Part shown: positions 1 to 8,995 of the stretch, one piece after another | Numbering within the stretch: position 1 is the stretch's first letter | How the letters are laid out: every line of letters starts with the position of its first letter | Assembly (NCBI GenBank): GCA_030447305.1 | Contig: JAUJPC010000005.1 | Location: 62,001-126,000 of the forward strand | Length of the DNA: 64,000 bases | From: Actinomycetota bacterium | GTDB taxonomy: Bacteria; Actinomycetota; CADDZG01; JAHWKV01 | Reading direction: 5' to 3' | Program-made: the position numbers and the translations under genes | Notes under the pieces: generated by a model | The model's input: the letters and a program-made list of their open reading frames with translations, nothing else | Databases searched by the model: none | What the model was told of the DNA's origin: nothing

Positions 1-2
1 TC

Positions 3-1106
3 ATTCCCGGGTCCGAGATGGCCCGCCTGGTGCGGGAGATCTCGGACGAGGTGGTGGGGTTGGGACCACTCGAGGAGCTGCTGCGCGACCCGCGAATCAC
101 CGAGGTGATGATCAACGCACCGGACAACATCTATGTTGAGATGGGCGGCAGAATTCAGCGGGCATGGGTGAGCCTGGATTCCGAGGCTCAGGTCCTTCAT
201 CTCATCGAGAGGGTGATCGGCCCGCTCGGTCTCCGGATCGATGAGTCCCAGCCGTACGTGGAAGCCCGGCTACCGGACGGCAGCCGGCTACACGCAATCA
301 TCCCTCCGCTCTCGATCCACGGTCCGGCCGTGACCATCCGGCGGTTCTCCGCCCTACCGTTCACCTACGACAGCCTGGCGGCCAACGAGACAGTCACCGA
401 GCCGATGGTTCGGTTTCTCGACGCGGCGGTCCGGGCCAGGATGAACATCATCATCTCCGGCGGCACCGGGAGTGGGAAGACCACCCTGCTCAACGTTCTT
501 TCTTCGTCGATCCCCGAGCACGAGCGGCTGATCACCATCGAGGACGCGGCGGAGCTGCGGCTGGCCCGTGAGCACGTCGTCTCACTGGAGGCTCGTCCGG
601 CCAACATAGAGGGCCGCGGACTGGTCACCGTACGGGATCTCCTGCGCAATGCGCTGAGGATGCGGCCGGACCGGATCATCGTCGGCGAGGTCCGGGGTGG
701 CGAGGCACTGGACATGCTTCAGGCGATGAACACCGGCCACGAGGGCTCGCTCTCCACCTGTCACGCCAACTCGCCCGCAGACCTGCTGGTCCGGCTCGAG
801 ACAATGGTGATGATGGCAGAGTTGGGGCTGGCGCCGGGTCCGGTGCGCCAGCAGATCGCGGCGGCTCTCGACCTGATCGTGCACACCAGCCGGCTCCAGG
901 ACAGCTCGCGCAAAGTCGTGCGGATCACCGAAGTCCGAGGATTGTCCGACCGGGGACTGGAGCTGGTTGATGTCTTCCGCTTTCGTGCTGCCGGACTGGA
1001 CGATGAGGGCCGGGTCGTCGGCCGCTGTGAGGTGGGGAATCCCCCTGCCTGCCTTGATCGAATCGCCGCTGCCGGCGTTGTCGACCTGGTGTGGGGGAAC
1101 AGTTGA
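3..1106 (+). CDS. tadA: TadA/CpaF-type pilus assembly ATPase (5' end cut by window edge)
   Basis: Hexameric cytoplasmic ATPase of the GspE/VirB11 superfamily that powers Tad/Flp pilus assembly. Visible motifs are Walker A (GGTGSGKTT, about residues 147-155 counted from the ATG at 18), the Asp-box region (ITIEDAAEL), the Walker B-like [15 protein letters not shown] and the His-box region ([15 protein letters not shown]). The frame is open to the left edge. The visible 362 residues are shorter than usual for CpaF proteins (over 400), so the N-terminus probably lies outside the window and the ATG at 18 is likely internal. The stop overlaps the ATG of the tadB reading frame (TGATG), so the genes are translationally coupled. 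The family is certain; only the start is unknown. Confidence 0.93.
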   Translation: MPGSEMARLVREISDEVVGLGPLEELLRDPRITEVMINAPDNIYVEMGGRIQRAWVSLDSEAQVLHLIERVIGPLGLRIDESQPYVEARLPDGSRLHAIIPPLSIHGPAVTIRRFSALPFTYDSLAANETVTEPMVRFLDAAVRARMNIIISGGTGSGKTTLLNVLSSSIPEHERLITIEDAAELRLAREHVVSLEARPANIEGRGLVTVRDLLRNALRMRPDRIIVGEVRGGEALDMLQAMNTGHEGSLSTCHANSPADLLVRLETMVMMAELGLAPGPVRQQIAAALDLIVHTSRLQDSSRKVVRITEVRGLSDRGLELVDVFRFRAAGLDDEGRVVGRCEVGNPPACLDRIAAAGVVDLVWGNS

Positions 1107-2042
1107 TGGACCTGTTCGTGTCCATGGTGGCGGGGGTGGTCCTGGCCGGAGCGGTGGCTGCCCAACAGGCGCTGCGCCACTCCCGGGAAGCGTCCCGGCT
1201 GCTCGACAGGTTGGAGGTCATGGGGGTCGAACGGCCTGCGCGAGCTCCGGGCGGCCCCCTGCTCGAGGGTTGGGCAGCTCGGGTTGCCGGCACGCACTGG
1301 GGGGAGCGGCTGAGGGCGCGGGCATCCATCCGATACCCGGGAGCGCCGTTCTCCGATGTCCTTGCCGCCGGCCTTGCAACGGCCCTCGGCGGGGGACTGT
1401 TCGGAATGTTTCTGTTCGACAGCGGGGCTGTGGACTGTGGTGACAGCCGTAGGAAGTCCCTACGCAGTGGACCGGTTCTTTACGAAGCTTCACGGCAACC
1501 GGGCGGCCCGGATCGAGAAGCAGCTTCCCGAAGCTCTGTCCCTGCAGGCCAGCGTGCTGCGAGCCGGTCAGTCGCTCGGCCGTTCGCTTCGGGTTTTGGC
1601 CGAAGAAACAAAGGCTCCGCTGCGGGAAGAGCTCGAAACGATGCTCGGAGAGGTCGACTTTGGCCGTCCCCTGGAGGAGGCGCTCGAGCGGTTTTCGGCT
1701 CGAATACCCAGCAAGGACCTCGACATGTGGGTCACGGCCATGCTCGTGCACCGCCAGACGGGCGGCAACCTCGCCGGGGTAATCGACTCTTCTGCTCTAA
1801 GGGTTACTCAACGGCTTCAGCTGCGGAGCGAGGTGAAAGCCATGACTGCACAGGGAAGGCTTTCAGGCCTGGTAGTGGCGGTAGCGCCTATGGCGTTCTT
1901 CCTTCTGCTGTCGGCCGGTTCTCGGGAACAGATGGACTTTCTCTTCTCAACGCCGCTGGGGTTGACGATCTTGTTTGCGGGGATGGCGATGAACGGTCTG
2001 GGAATGCTCTGGATTCGGCAGGTCTTGAGGATTCGGTCATGA
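1106..2042 (+). pseudogene. tadB: tadB-like inner-membrane pilus platform gene, frameshifted
   Basis: Type II secretion F-domain protein that forms the membrane platform of the Tad pilus with TadC. The ATG at 1106 opens a frame with an N-terminal membrane segment and a second hydrophobic stretch near 1350-1415 (AAGLATALGGGLFGMFLF). After about 1415-1435 the protein continues in another frame (AVDRFFTKLHGNRAARIEKQ), with typical F-domain features (QLPEALSLQASVLRAGQSLG; MTAQGRLSGLVVAVAPMAFF) to the stop at 2042. A single indel near the GGGG run at about 1424 would join the parts. It is either a real broken gene or a sequencing error. The first frame stays open through the second gene into tadC, giving a long chimeric frame that is not a real protein. 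Confidence 0.8.
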
Positions 2043-2876
2043 ACGAGCTACTGCTTGCAGCTTTGAGCGGAGCAACTGTGTGGTTCGGGCTTGCTGGCAT
2101 CGGACGCAAGGATCCTGTGGTCGCCGGCCGGATTGCCGCTCTGGCGGGCATTCACAGCGGCCCCGCATCCGCAGGACATTTGAGTTCTCTCCTCTGTTTC
2201 ATCGGCCGCAGGTTCCCAGGACAGGCCGGTGAAACCAATCGCGGACTACTTGCCTCGGCCGGGACGAGCTGGCCGGTCGAACTCTTGCGGGGCGTGCAGC
2301 TGCTTCTGGCAAGCCTGGGATTCCTCCTCGGCCTCGTCTTTGGAACGATGGCCGTGGTAATGGCTCCGGCCGGGGCCCTCGTCGGCTACCGGATACCCCC
2401 CACCGTTCTGACAGCACGGAGCAAGCGGCGCAAAGATGAGATGGCGGCGGCGTTGCCCGACGTAGTGGACCTGTTGGCAGTCTGCACCCATGCCGGCTTG
2501 AACATCTCACTGTCACTCAAGCGGGTGGCGCAGCGGGCGCCCGAGCCGATGGGGCGGGAGATCTCACGCGTCGTTGAAGAGATCGCGCTCGGGGTTCCGA
2601 GGTCCCAGGCACTTGATAGCCCGCAATGGTTTGCCCGAGCTGGAGTCGCTCGTGAGGGTTCTCGTGAACTCCGAGAGGTTCGGCACTCAGATCTCGGCGT
2701 CCCTGGAGAGCTTCTCGGCCGATGTCCGAAGCCGCCGCAAACGGTCGGCTGAGGAGCAGGCCCGGAAAGCACCGGTGAAGATTCTGTTCCCGCTGGTGTT
2801 TCTGATCCTGCCGGCGTTCATCCTGCTTTCCGTCGTCCCTTTGTTGATCAGCGCATTCGATGCCTTGGATTTTTGA
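2039..2876 (+). pseudogene. tadC: tadC-like inner-membrane pilus platform gene, frameshifted
   Basis: Second F-domain platform protein of the Tad system. The ATG at 2039 overlaps the end of tadB. The first frame carries a membrane segment near 2290-2400 and the cytoplasmic F-domain start (MAAALPDVVDLLAVCTHAGL ... EEIALGVPRSQAL). Near 2608-2614 homology jumps frame to LIARNGLPELESLVRVLVNS, which continues through KAPVKILFPLVFLILPAFIL to the stop at 2876. One inserted or two deleted bases at about 2611 would explain it, and there is no homopolymer there. With tadB also shifted, the pilus platform is predicted non-functional unless the assembly is wrong. Confidence 0.8.
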
Positions 2877-2973
2877 TGTCACCCCCAACTGCCAGAGTGG
2901 TATTTAACTTCCCGTCCCACTTCCCCGAGCGAAAAGCACTTCCCAAGTCGTTCGTGCCAAGGAGGAGTGAGGA

Positions 2974-3192
2974 ATGGATTTACTTCGCACCATTCATAAG
3001 AGGGTTTACAACGCGCTGTGCCGCCTGAAGTGGGAACTGGGTCAGACCACCGCTGAATACGCGTTGGTCCTGTTGGCTGCGGCTGCAGTCGCAGTTCTGT
3101 TGATCAAGTGGGCCAGCAAAGAGGACACCCTGTCGGGCTTCTTTCAGGCTGTCGTCACCAAACTGACTTCCAAGGCAAACGCGGCGCCGTGA
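2974..3192 (+). CDS. Flp/DUF4244-type small pilin
   Basis: A 72-residue prepilin-like protein. It has a short basic N-terminus, the processing and assembly motif GQTTAEYALVLLAAAAVAVL (Gly before the cut, Glu five residues after it) and one hydrophobic helix, followed by a short polar tail. This matches the DUF4244/Flp pilins found beside actinobacterial tad genes. A strong ribosome site (AAGGAGG) precedes the ATG. About 97 bases separate it from tadC, so the pilin may have its own promoter. It would be cleaved by a TadV-type peptidase, which is not in the window. It is probably the main pilus subunit. Confidence 0.85.
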   Translation: MDLLRTIHKRVYNALCRLKWELGQTTAEYALVLLAAAAVAVLLIKWASKEDTLSGFFQAVVTKLTSKANAAP

Positions 3193-3596
3193 CCGTCAGC
3201 AGGGTTCGCTCATCGATGAGGAGCCCGGAAGCCGGGCAATCCACAGTCGAGTTTGCCCTGGTGCTTCCCCTTGTGCTCATTCTCATCCTCGCCCTGCTCC
3301 AGGTGGGCGTGCTGGTTCGGGATCAGATCATGGTGCTCGGCGCTGCCCGGGAGGGTGTTCGCGAGGCGATTGTGACTCCCGACCAGGGGGCCATAGCGGC
3401 AGCCGCCGGTGATGCCGCCCCGGGGTTGAAGCTGAACGTGCGGGTTAGCCGGGGAACCAGGCGAGGCGAGCCGGCGAAGGTCGACGTGAGCACCAATCCG
3501 GCGAAGATGCCGCTGGTGGGCCAGATCGTCGACGGGATGACGCTCAAGTCGTCTGCGATCATGCGCATCGAGAAGTCGGACAGTGTGGCGCGGTAG
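3189..3596 (+). CDS. tadE: TadE-like pseudopilin
   Basis: A 135-residue protein starting at the GTG that overlaps the stop of the preceding pilin gene. The N-terminal motif AGQSTVEFALVLPLVLILIL is the TadE prepilin-like signal and membrane helix. The rest is predicted extracytoplasmic, with the typical AREGVREAI segment. TadE-family proteins are minor pilins needed for Tad pilus assembly. It is coupled to genes on both sides and corresponds in position to Rv3655c of M. tuberculosis. Confidence 0.85.
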   Translation: MTVSRVRSSMRSPEAGQSTVEFALVLPLVLILILALLQVGVLVRDQIMVLGAAREGVREAIVTPDQGAIAAAAGDAAPGLKLNVRVSRGTRRGEPAKVDVSTNPAKMPLVGQIVDGMTLKSSAIMRIEKSDSVAR

Positions 3597-3981
3597 CAGG
3601 GGCTTTGAAGCCGACCACGGCAATGCGAGTATCGCCGTGGTCGGCGGGGTGGCCATGGTCATGGTCTTCACCCTTGGACTGAGCGATCTGGCCGTTTTCT
3701 TCCTGGCCCGCACGCGGGCTCAGACTGCGGCCGATTCGGCGGCCCTGGCAGCCGCCGCCGAGCTGATCCCCGGGCTGGGGACGGAACCGGAAGCCAAGGC
3801 GGAGGCGTTCGCCACGGCCAACGGAGCCAGACTCATTGCGTGCCGCTGCGCCCTCGGGACACCGGTGGCAGAGGTATCGGTTGCCGTTCCGGTGACGATG
3901 ACTCTTTCCGTCTTCTCCGAAGTGAGAGAGGTGAGGGCCCTCGCCAGGGCGGAGGTGACATCGCCGGCTGGGGGTCCCTAG
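3583..3981 (+). CDS. TadE/TadG-like secretion-neighbourhood protein
   Basis: A 132-residue protein with GTG start inside the end of tadE. It has an N-terminal helix (IAVVGGVAMVMVFTLGLSDL) followed by RTRAQTAADSAALAAAAE, the Ala-rich motif of TadG/Rv3654c-type proteins in tad loci. It is predicted to be anchored in the membrane with its C-terminus outside. It is the last gene of the tad operon; the next gene begins 15 bases downstream on the same strand but has an unrelated function. The family is assigned from the motif and the neighbours. Confidence 0.8.
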   Translation: MWRGSRGFEADHGNASIAVVGGVAMVMVFTLGLSDLAVFFLARTRAQTAADSAALAAAAELIPGLGTEPEAKAEAFATANGARLIACRCALGTPVAEVSVAVPVTMTLSVFSEVREVRALARAEVTSPAGGP

Positions 3982-3996
3982 CGCTAACCTCAACAT

Positions 3997-4995
3997 ATGG
4001 CAGAGGAATCGCGGGACTATGCGGCCAAGCGCAGCTTCAAACAGACACCGGAGCCGCCCCCGGAGGTGGCAGGCGACGTCGACCCCGGCACCGCTCCTCC
4101 GGGAAAGACCTTCGTCATCCATCAGCACCACGCCAGGCGGTTGCACTTCGACCTTCGGCTCGAGATGTTTAACGGCGGTACGCCGGTGCTGGTCTCCTGG
4201 GCCGTTCCCAAGAACCTGCCCATAGAAAAAGGCGTCAAGGCACTGGCGGTCCACGTCGAGGACCACCCGTTCGAGTACAGGGGCTTCAGCGGATCGATTC
4301 CCGCCGGCAACTACGGAGCGGGAGAGGTGCGGATCTTCGACTCCGGTCGATACGAGCTGACCGAGCAGGCCAAGGGAAAGCTGACTTTCCGCTTGAGGGG
4401 AAGCCGGCTCAAGGGCGTGTGGCACCTGATCCAGACGAGGGGCGGCAAGGACTGGTTGGCGTTGCTGAGCGACTGGCAGGGAGAACCGCCGGAGCCCGTA
4501 CCTACCGGCCCTCCGATGGTGCCGGGTGCCACGTCGGAGGCGTTCGACGACCCCGAGTGGGCATTCGAGCCCCGTCTGGAAGGCCAAAGGGCTCTGGCGG
4601 TTTGCGGGTACCGGTCGACCGAACTGCTGTCGGAGACCTCGCAGGAGGTCGAAGTTTCATTGATGCACACGATGCACGAGCGCCTTGTGGCTCTAAGCGC
4701 CGTGGTGGACGGGGTGATCTCCGGCTCCAGGGGCGAGGAGAGGTTCGTCGCAGTGGACCTGTTGTACCTGGACGGCCGGTCGGTCGGGGCCGAGCCGTAC
4801 TACCGCCGCAGGGAGCTCTTGGAGGAGGCCGTGGTTCCCGGGGGCATTATGGGCACCGTCACCTCGGTACCCCGAACCGGGAAGGCGGTCCTCCAGGCGG
4901 CGCAGGACTTGGGGCTTCCCGGCGTCGTCGCCAAGAAGCTCGATTCCATCTATCGACCGGGTCCGAGCGAGGACTGGCTGGAGATCCGCGGTTAA
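3997..4995 (+). CDS. LigD-type 3'-phosphoesterase with degenerate ATP-ligase domain
   Basis: A 332-residue protein. Residues about 20-165 match the LigD phosphoesterase domain that trims 3'-phosphates or ribonucleotides at DNA ends: FVIHQHHARRLHFDLRLE supplies the His/Asp/Arg metal site, and EDHPFEYRGFSG and IPAGNYGAG follow. Residues about 185-332 align by eye with a DNA-ligase adenylation domain: motif I (EPRLEGQRAL), motif III-like FVAVDLLYLDGRS, motif IV-like GVVAKKLDSIYRPG and a terminal DWLEIRG. In motif I the nucleophilic Lys of KxDG is Arg193 and the Asp is Glu195, so adenylation should be impossible. The OB-fold of a full ligase is also absent. It is likely a phosphoesterase with a binding-only ligase remnant. 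It starts 15 bases after the tad operon. Confidence 0.82.
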   Translation: MAEESRDYAAKRSFKQTPEPPPEVAGDVDPGTAPPGKTFVIHQHHARRLHFDLRLEMFNGGTPVLVSWAVPKNLPIEKGVKALAVHVEDHPFEYRGFSGSIPAGNYGAGEVRIFDSGRYELTEQAKGKLTFRLRGSRLKGVWHLIQTRGGKDWLALLSDWQGEPPEPVPTGPPMVPGATSEAFDDPEWAFEPRLEGQRALAVCGYRSTELLSETSQEVEVSLMHTMHERLVALSAVVDGVISGSRGEERFVAVDLLYLDGRSVGAEPYYRRRELLEEAVVPGGIMGTVTSVPRTGKAVLQAAQDLGLPGVVAKKLDSIYRPGPSEDWLEIRG

Positions 4996-5006
4996 AGCTC
5001 AAAAGC

Positions 5007-5924
5007 TCAGTAGATGGCGTCGTCCTTGACGCGGTTGTAGGTGTCGCCGGGCGCCAGAAACACCACGCTCGCGCCGCCGGTGTTCCCGGTAGACCCGGCA
5101 ATGGTCATATTCTTCAGCGCAGCCGGGTCGATATCCCGGGCAAGCAGGGCCAGCTTCATCAGCTCGCCCAGAGGGACATCGGCCTTTATGTGGCGGCGAC
5201 CCGCCCGGAAGTAGTCGAACACCCGGTGGGGGTCGACGGCCTCAGCCCGGAACTTGGCCAGCGAGGCAATGATGAAGATGCCCTGGTTGTCGGTGCGGCT
5301 GAAGTCGCCCCGGGGCGTGTCCTTTCTATTGCGGGCGAATGCCAGCGACTGGCTCCCGTTCATCCGGAACGGCCCCGGCCGAAAGTCGGCGCCCGACGGG
5401 GAGTCCTTCATGTCGTAGGGTACGTTGACCTCCACCCCGCCCAGCTCATCTATGAACTGGATGAAGTGGCTGAACTCGGTGGTCACGTAGTACTGGATCG
5501 GGATGCCGGTGTGGGATCTGAGCGCCTGGACCATCCGCTCCGGACCGTTCATGCAGGCGGCGTTGACCTTGGTCAGCCCCCCGATGCTCGAGTCCCGGGG
5601 GAAGTTGAGGACGGTGCCCGACCTCTGCTGCGGGTTGATGGCTACGATGTGGATGGCGTCGCACCGGCCACCTCCTCCCGGGGGGCCGCTGCGGGTGTCG
5701 CTGCCCAGCACCGCGACGAACAGCGGCTGACCCAGCTCCGGACGCCAGTTGACGCCGGCCACCTTGTTGATGCCGACCGCCGCCTTCTGCCCCTCGCCGG
5801 CCTTTGCCGAGCCGAGGATAGGGGACAGTGCCCACCAGACCGTGGCGACAAGCATGGAGGCGATAACAGCAAGCACGACCCCAGCCCTGCGGGCTCGGGT
5901 AGATGAGCCGGCCCGAGCGCTCAA
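5007..5924 (-). CDS. LytR-CpsA-Psr (LCP) family cell-wall glycopolymer transferase
   Basis: A 305-residue membrane-anchored protein. LCP enzymes attach glycopolymers to peptidoglycan from lipid carriers outside the cell. A membrane helix lies at about residues 14-32 (VVLAVIASMLVATVWWALS), then the LCP fold: FVAVLGSDTR, VLNFPRDS, and ARNRKDTPRGDFSRTDNQ with the conserved Arg residues. The chosen start is the TTG at 5924, which overlaps the TGA of the upstream lipoprotein gene (TTGA) and implies coupling. The open frame extends further upstream, but only within the lipoprotein gene and without family similarity. Confidence 0.85.
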   Translation of the reverse strand: MSARAGSSTRARRAGVVLAVIASMLVATVWWALSPILGSAKAGEGQKAAVGINKVAGVNWRPELGQPLFVAVLGSDTRSGPPGGGGRCDAIHIVAINPQQRSGTVLNFPRDSSIGGLTKVNAACMNGPERMVQALRSHTGIPIQYYVTTEFSHFIQFIDELGGVEVNVPYDMKDSPSGADFRPGPFRMNGSQSLAFARNRKDTPRGDFSRTDNQGIFIIASLAKFRAEAVDPHRVFDYFRAGRRHIKADVPLGELMKLALLARDIDPAALKNMTIAGSTGNTGGASVVFLAPGDTYNRVKDDAIY

Positions 5925-6517
5925 GCGGGGGCCTGTGCTGCGTTGATCAGGCTGGAGTAGGCGGAGATCTTGTAGGAGTCCCCCTCGCGCTGCAGCCAGA
6001 ACTGGGCGTTGTGCTTGATCTGAACGTCGTCGCCTTCGCCGGTTTTCCCGGTCCCCTCGAAGGTCACGCTCGCCACCCCGACCGGCAGGCTGCCGTCGTC
6101 CTCGACGAAAAAGGTGAGCCTGTCGACGCGCTGCGCCTTGGCCTCGACACGTTCGATCTTGTCGGACAGGTCGGACAGCGCCAGGTTGACCAGGTTGGGG
6201 CCGACCGAGGGCTGGGCCTCGGCGGTGAACAGACCAACCAGGTCCGGGTGCTGGCCACCCTGCCATTTGGCCGGGTCCAGGAAGGCCGCGCTGTAGAAGG
6301 TGTTGACAAGCGCAACCACCTTTGGCGCCTCACCTCGCGCCTTCTGGAGGGAGTCGGGCCGGTCCTGGGGATCCACTGAGCGAACCTCGCCGAGCTCAAG
6401 CGCCACCTCGGCCTTCTCCTCTTTGGGCCGGCCCCCCTCATCCCGTTGGCAGGCGCCGAGAACCAGAGCCAGGACCAGAAGGAGACAGAGCGCGCGTAGG
6501 TGTCGGATGTGGGCCAC
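5921..6517 (-). CDS. secreted lipoprotein of unknown function
   Basis: A 198-residue protein starting at GTG. The signal peptide ends in a lipobox (ALVLGAC, Cys23), so it is predicted to be lipid-anchored outside the membrane. The mature part is polar and resembles small NTF2-like or Mce-associated folds (NAQFWLQREGDSYKISAYSS), but I cannot assign a family. It lies upstream of and overlaps the LCP gene, so a role at the cell envelope with that enzyme is plausible. Confidence 0.75.
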   Translation of the reverse strand: MAHIRHLRALCLLLVLALVLGACQRDEGGRPKEEKAEVALELGEVRSVDPQDRPDSLQKARGEAPKVVALVNTFYSAAFLDPAKWQGGQHPDLVGLFTAEAQPSVGPNLVNLALSDLSDKIERVEAKAQRVDRLTFFVEDDGSLPVGVASVTFEGTGKTGEGDDVQIKHNAQFWLQREGDSYKISAYSSLINAAQAPA

Positions 6518-6597
6518 GGGGCGCTATTCTTCCCTACCCGAAGGGCAGACTCAAACATAGGCCTTTTCTGGCTGACGAGCCCTCAGATCAACGTAGG

Positions 6598-6603
6598 TAT
6601 AAT
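6598..6603 (+). promoter_or_regulatory. candidate -10 box for hppA
   Basis: TATAAT lies about 75 bases ahead of the hppA start in the divergent gap with the lipoprotein gene. No good -35 is seen at normal spacing (CTGACG is 20 bases upstream), so this is tentative. Confidence 0.35.
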
Positions 6604-6677
6604 CGGCCCCGCGAAACCATCCAGCACCCTTAGGTTTGGGCTGCTCGCACTAGCAAACCAACGGAGGCTCATCCCGC

Positions 6678-8969
6678 ATGCGTGGCATTCAGTATCTGGC
6701 CGTAGAAGGCCGCTCTATCGATGTAAATCTGAATTCGTTCGAGCAGCTGTCCCTCTACGTGATCCTTGGGATCTCGATTTTGGCCCTGCTTGTGGCCGGA
6801 TACTTTGCGCGCCAGGTGCTTGCGGCCCCCAGGGGAACCGCGACGATGATCGAGATCTCCGACGCTATCCAGGAGGGCTCCCGGGCCTACCTGAAGCGTC
6901 AGTTCAGCACGCTGAGCTTCTTTGTTGTGATCCTGACCCTGGCCCTCTTCTTTCTCCCGGTCGGGGATGTAACCGCGGATGGGGGGACCATCAAGATCGC
7001 TCGGTCAATCGCCTTCCTTCTGGGCGCCGGGTTCAGCGCGGCGATCGGTTTTGTGGGCATGACGCTGGCGGTGAAGGCCAACGTAAGGGTTGCCAACGCC
7101 GCCCAGGAGTCCCAGAAGAGGGCACTCACCATCGCATTCCGGGCCGGGGGCGTTTGTGGAATGTTCACGGTAGGACTCGGCCTGCTTGGGGCCGCCGCCA
7201 TCTTCCTGGTCTTCAAGGGTGACGCCCCCACCGTGCTGGTCGGATTCGGATTCGGTGGCGCCCTGCTGGCGATGTTCATGCGCGTCGGCGGCGGCATCTT
7301 CACCAAGGCAGCCGACGTGGGCGCAGACCTGGTCGGTAAAGTCGAACAGGGTATCCCGGAGGACGACCCCCGCAACGCAGCCACCATCGCCGACAACGTC
7401 GGCGACAACGTCGGTGACTGCGCCGGCATGGCGGCAGACATCTTCGAGTCCTACGAGGTGACCCTGGTCGCCGCTCTGATCCTCGGCTTTACTGCGTACT
7501 CACAGTTCGGCGCCCGCGGCGCCGCCATCGGCGTCATGTTCCCGCTGCTCGTGCGCGCCATCGGGGTCATCACCTCGATCATCGGCATCTATCTGGTCAA
7601 CCCCAGAAGCGAGAACGAAAGCGGGATCAAGTCCATCAACCGCGGCTTTTTCTACTCGGGCTTGCTCTCGGCCCTACTGGTGTTCGTCCTCACCTACCTC
7701 TACTTCCGCCCGAACGGAGTGGTCGACTGGACTCCGGCGTTTGCCGTCAGCTTCGGCTTGATTCTTGCAGCCGTCATCCACTACCTCACCGAGTACTACA
7801 CCTCCACCGAACGCAAACCGGTCAAGGAGATTGCCGCAGCGACGCAAACCGGCCCGGCGACCACGATCATCTCCGGCTTCGCCTTCGGGCTGGAGTCGAC
7901 CGTGTGGTCCATTGTTGCCATCGCGGGTGCCATCGGCGGAGCATTCCTGCTCGGCGGAGGAGATGAGTCAAAGGCGCTGTACATGATCGCCCTCACCGGT
8001 ATGGGAATGCTGACCACGGTTGGTGTGATTGTGTCGATGGACACGTTCGGCCCCATCTCGGACAACGCCCACGGCGTGGCGGAGATGTCCGGGGGTCTCG
8101 GCGGCAAGGCCGACGAGATCATGGCCAGCCTGGACGCCGTCGGAAACACCACCAAGGCCATCACCAAGGGCATGGCGATCGCCACGGCAGTCATCGCGGC
8201 CACTTCCCTGTTCGGGTCCTTTCGCGCCTCGGTCATTGACGTCGGCGGAGCGGCGTTCCGGGAGTTCGCGATTCGGGTGGACCGTCCGCAGGTGCTGATC
8301 GGCCTGCTGATCGGCGGCGCCGTGCCATTCCTCTTCTCCTCCCTCACCATCTCGGCGGTGGGTCGGACGGCCTTCTCCGTGGTGCAGGAGGTCCGCAGAC
8401 AATTCCGCGACCATCCCGGAATCATGGAGTACAAGGAGAAGCCGGACTACGCGCGGGTGGTGGACATCGTCACCAAGGCGTCGCTCCAGGAGCTCGCTAC
8501 TCCGGGCCTGCTGGCCGTCCTCACGCCGATCCTGGTGGGCTTTGCTCTGGGCGCCGAGGCGCTGGGGGCGTTCCTGGCCGGGGTCATCCTCTGCGGACAG
8601 CTACTGGCGGTCATGCTGTCGAACGCCGGAGGTGCCTGGGATAACGCCAAGAAGTTGATCGAGGAAGGCGCTTACGGCGGCAAGGGGTCCAAGTCCCACG
8701 AGGCGGGCGTCATCGGCGACACCGTCGGGGACCCGTTCAAAGACACCGCAGGTCCGGCATTGAACCCGCTGATCAAGGTCATGAACCTGGTCGCAGTTCT
8801 GGTCGCAGTTCCCGTGGTGACCATCATCAACGTGGAGCCGAACCCGACAGTCCGCATAGCGGTGGTCGCTATCTCGGCGGCAATCCTGGCCTGGACGCTG
8901 AAGACCTCGAGTGCCCGCCAGGCGGATAACGTGAACATCGCTCCTGTGGAGGTTTCCGAACTGGCCTGA
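6678..8969 (+). CDS. hppA: membrane-bound proton-translocating pyrophosphatase
   Basis: A 763-residue polytopic membrane protein that couples PPi hydrolysis to cation pumping. The family signatures are clear: GGGIFTKAADVGADLVGKVE, EDDPRNAATIADNVGDNVGD, and near the end GDTVGDPFKDTAGPALNPLI. The segment GNTTKAITKG has Lys where potassium-dependent enzymes have Ala, which by the family rule indicates a K+-independent H+ pump. A ribosome site (GGAGG) lies about 10 bases ahead of the ATG. It converges with the KimA-like gene. It would recover energy from the PPi released by the biosynthetic enzymes encoded nearby. Confidence 0.96.
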   Translation: MRGIQYLAVEGRSIDVNLNSFEQLSLYVILGISILALLVAGYFARQVLAAPRGTATMIEISDAIQEGSRAYLKRQFSTLSFFVVILTLALFFLPVGDVTADGGTIKIARSIAFLLGAGFSAAIGFVGMTLAVKANVRVANAAQESQKRALTIAFRAGGVCGMFTVGLGLLGAAAIFLVFKGDAPTVLVGFGFGGALLAMFMRVGGGIFTKAADVGADLVGKVEQGIPEDDPRNAATIADNVGDNVGDCAGMAADIFESYEVTLVAALILGFTAYSQFGARGAAIGVMFPLLVRAIGVITSIIGIYLVNPRSENESGIKSINRGFFYSGLLSALLVFVLTYLYFRPNGVVDWTPAFAVSFGLILAAVIHYLTEYYTSTERKPVKEIAAATQTGPATTIISGFAFGLESTVWSIVAIAGAIGGAFLLGGGDESKALYMIALTGMGMLTTVGVIVSMDTFGPISDNAHGVAEMSGGLGGKADEIMASLDAVGNTTKAITKGMAIATAVIAATSLFGSFRASVIDVGGAAFREFAIRVDRPQVLIGLLIGGAVPFLFSSLTISAVGRTAFSVVQEVRRQFRDHPGIMEYKEKPDYARVVDIVTKASLQELATPGLLAVLTPILVGFALGAEALGAFLAGVILCGQLLAVMLSNAGGAWDNAKKLIEEGAYGGKGSKSHEAGVIGDTVGDPFKDTAGPALNPLIKVMNLVAVLVAVPVVTIINVEPNPTVRIAVVAISAAILAWTLKTSSARQADNVNIAPVEVSELA

Positions 8970-8995
8970 ACGCCTCCAACGCAGGCTTTCGCCGC

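Noticed and set aside
1091-2752. One 553-residue open frame spanning tadB and tadC
   Set aside because: Its middle third has no family character; the true protein segments lie in two frames. It is a by-product of the frameshifts.
4419-5906. 495-residue open frame on the plus strand over the LCP gene
   Set aside because: It starts inside the LigD-like gene out of frame and runs antisense to the LCP protein, which has clear motifs.
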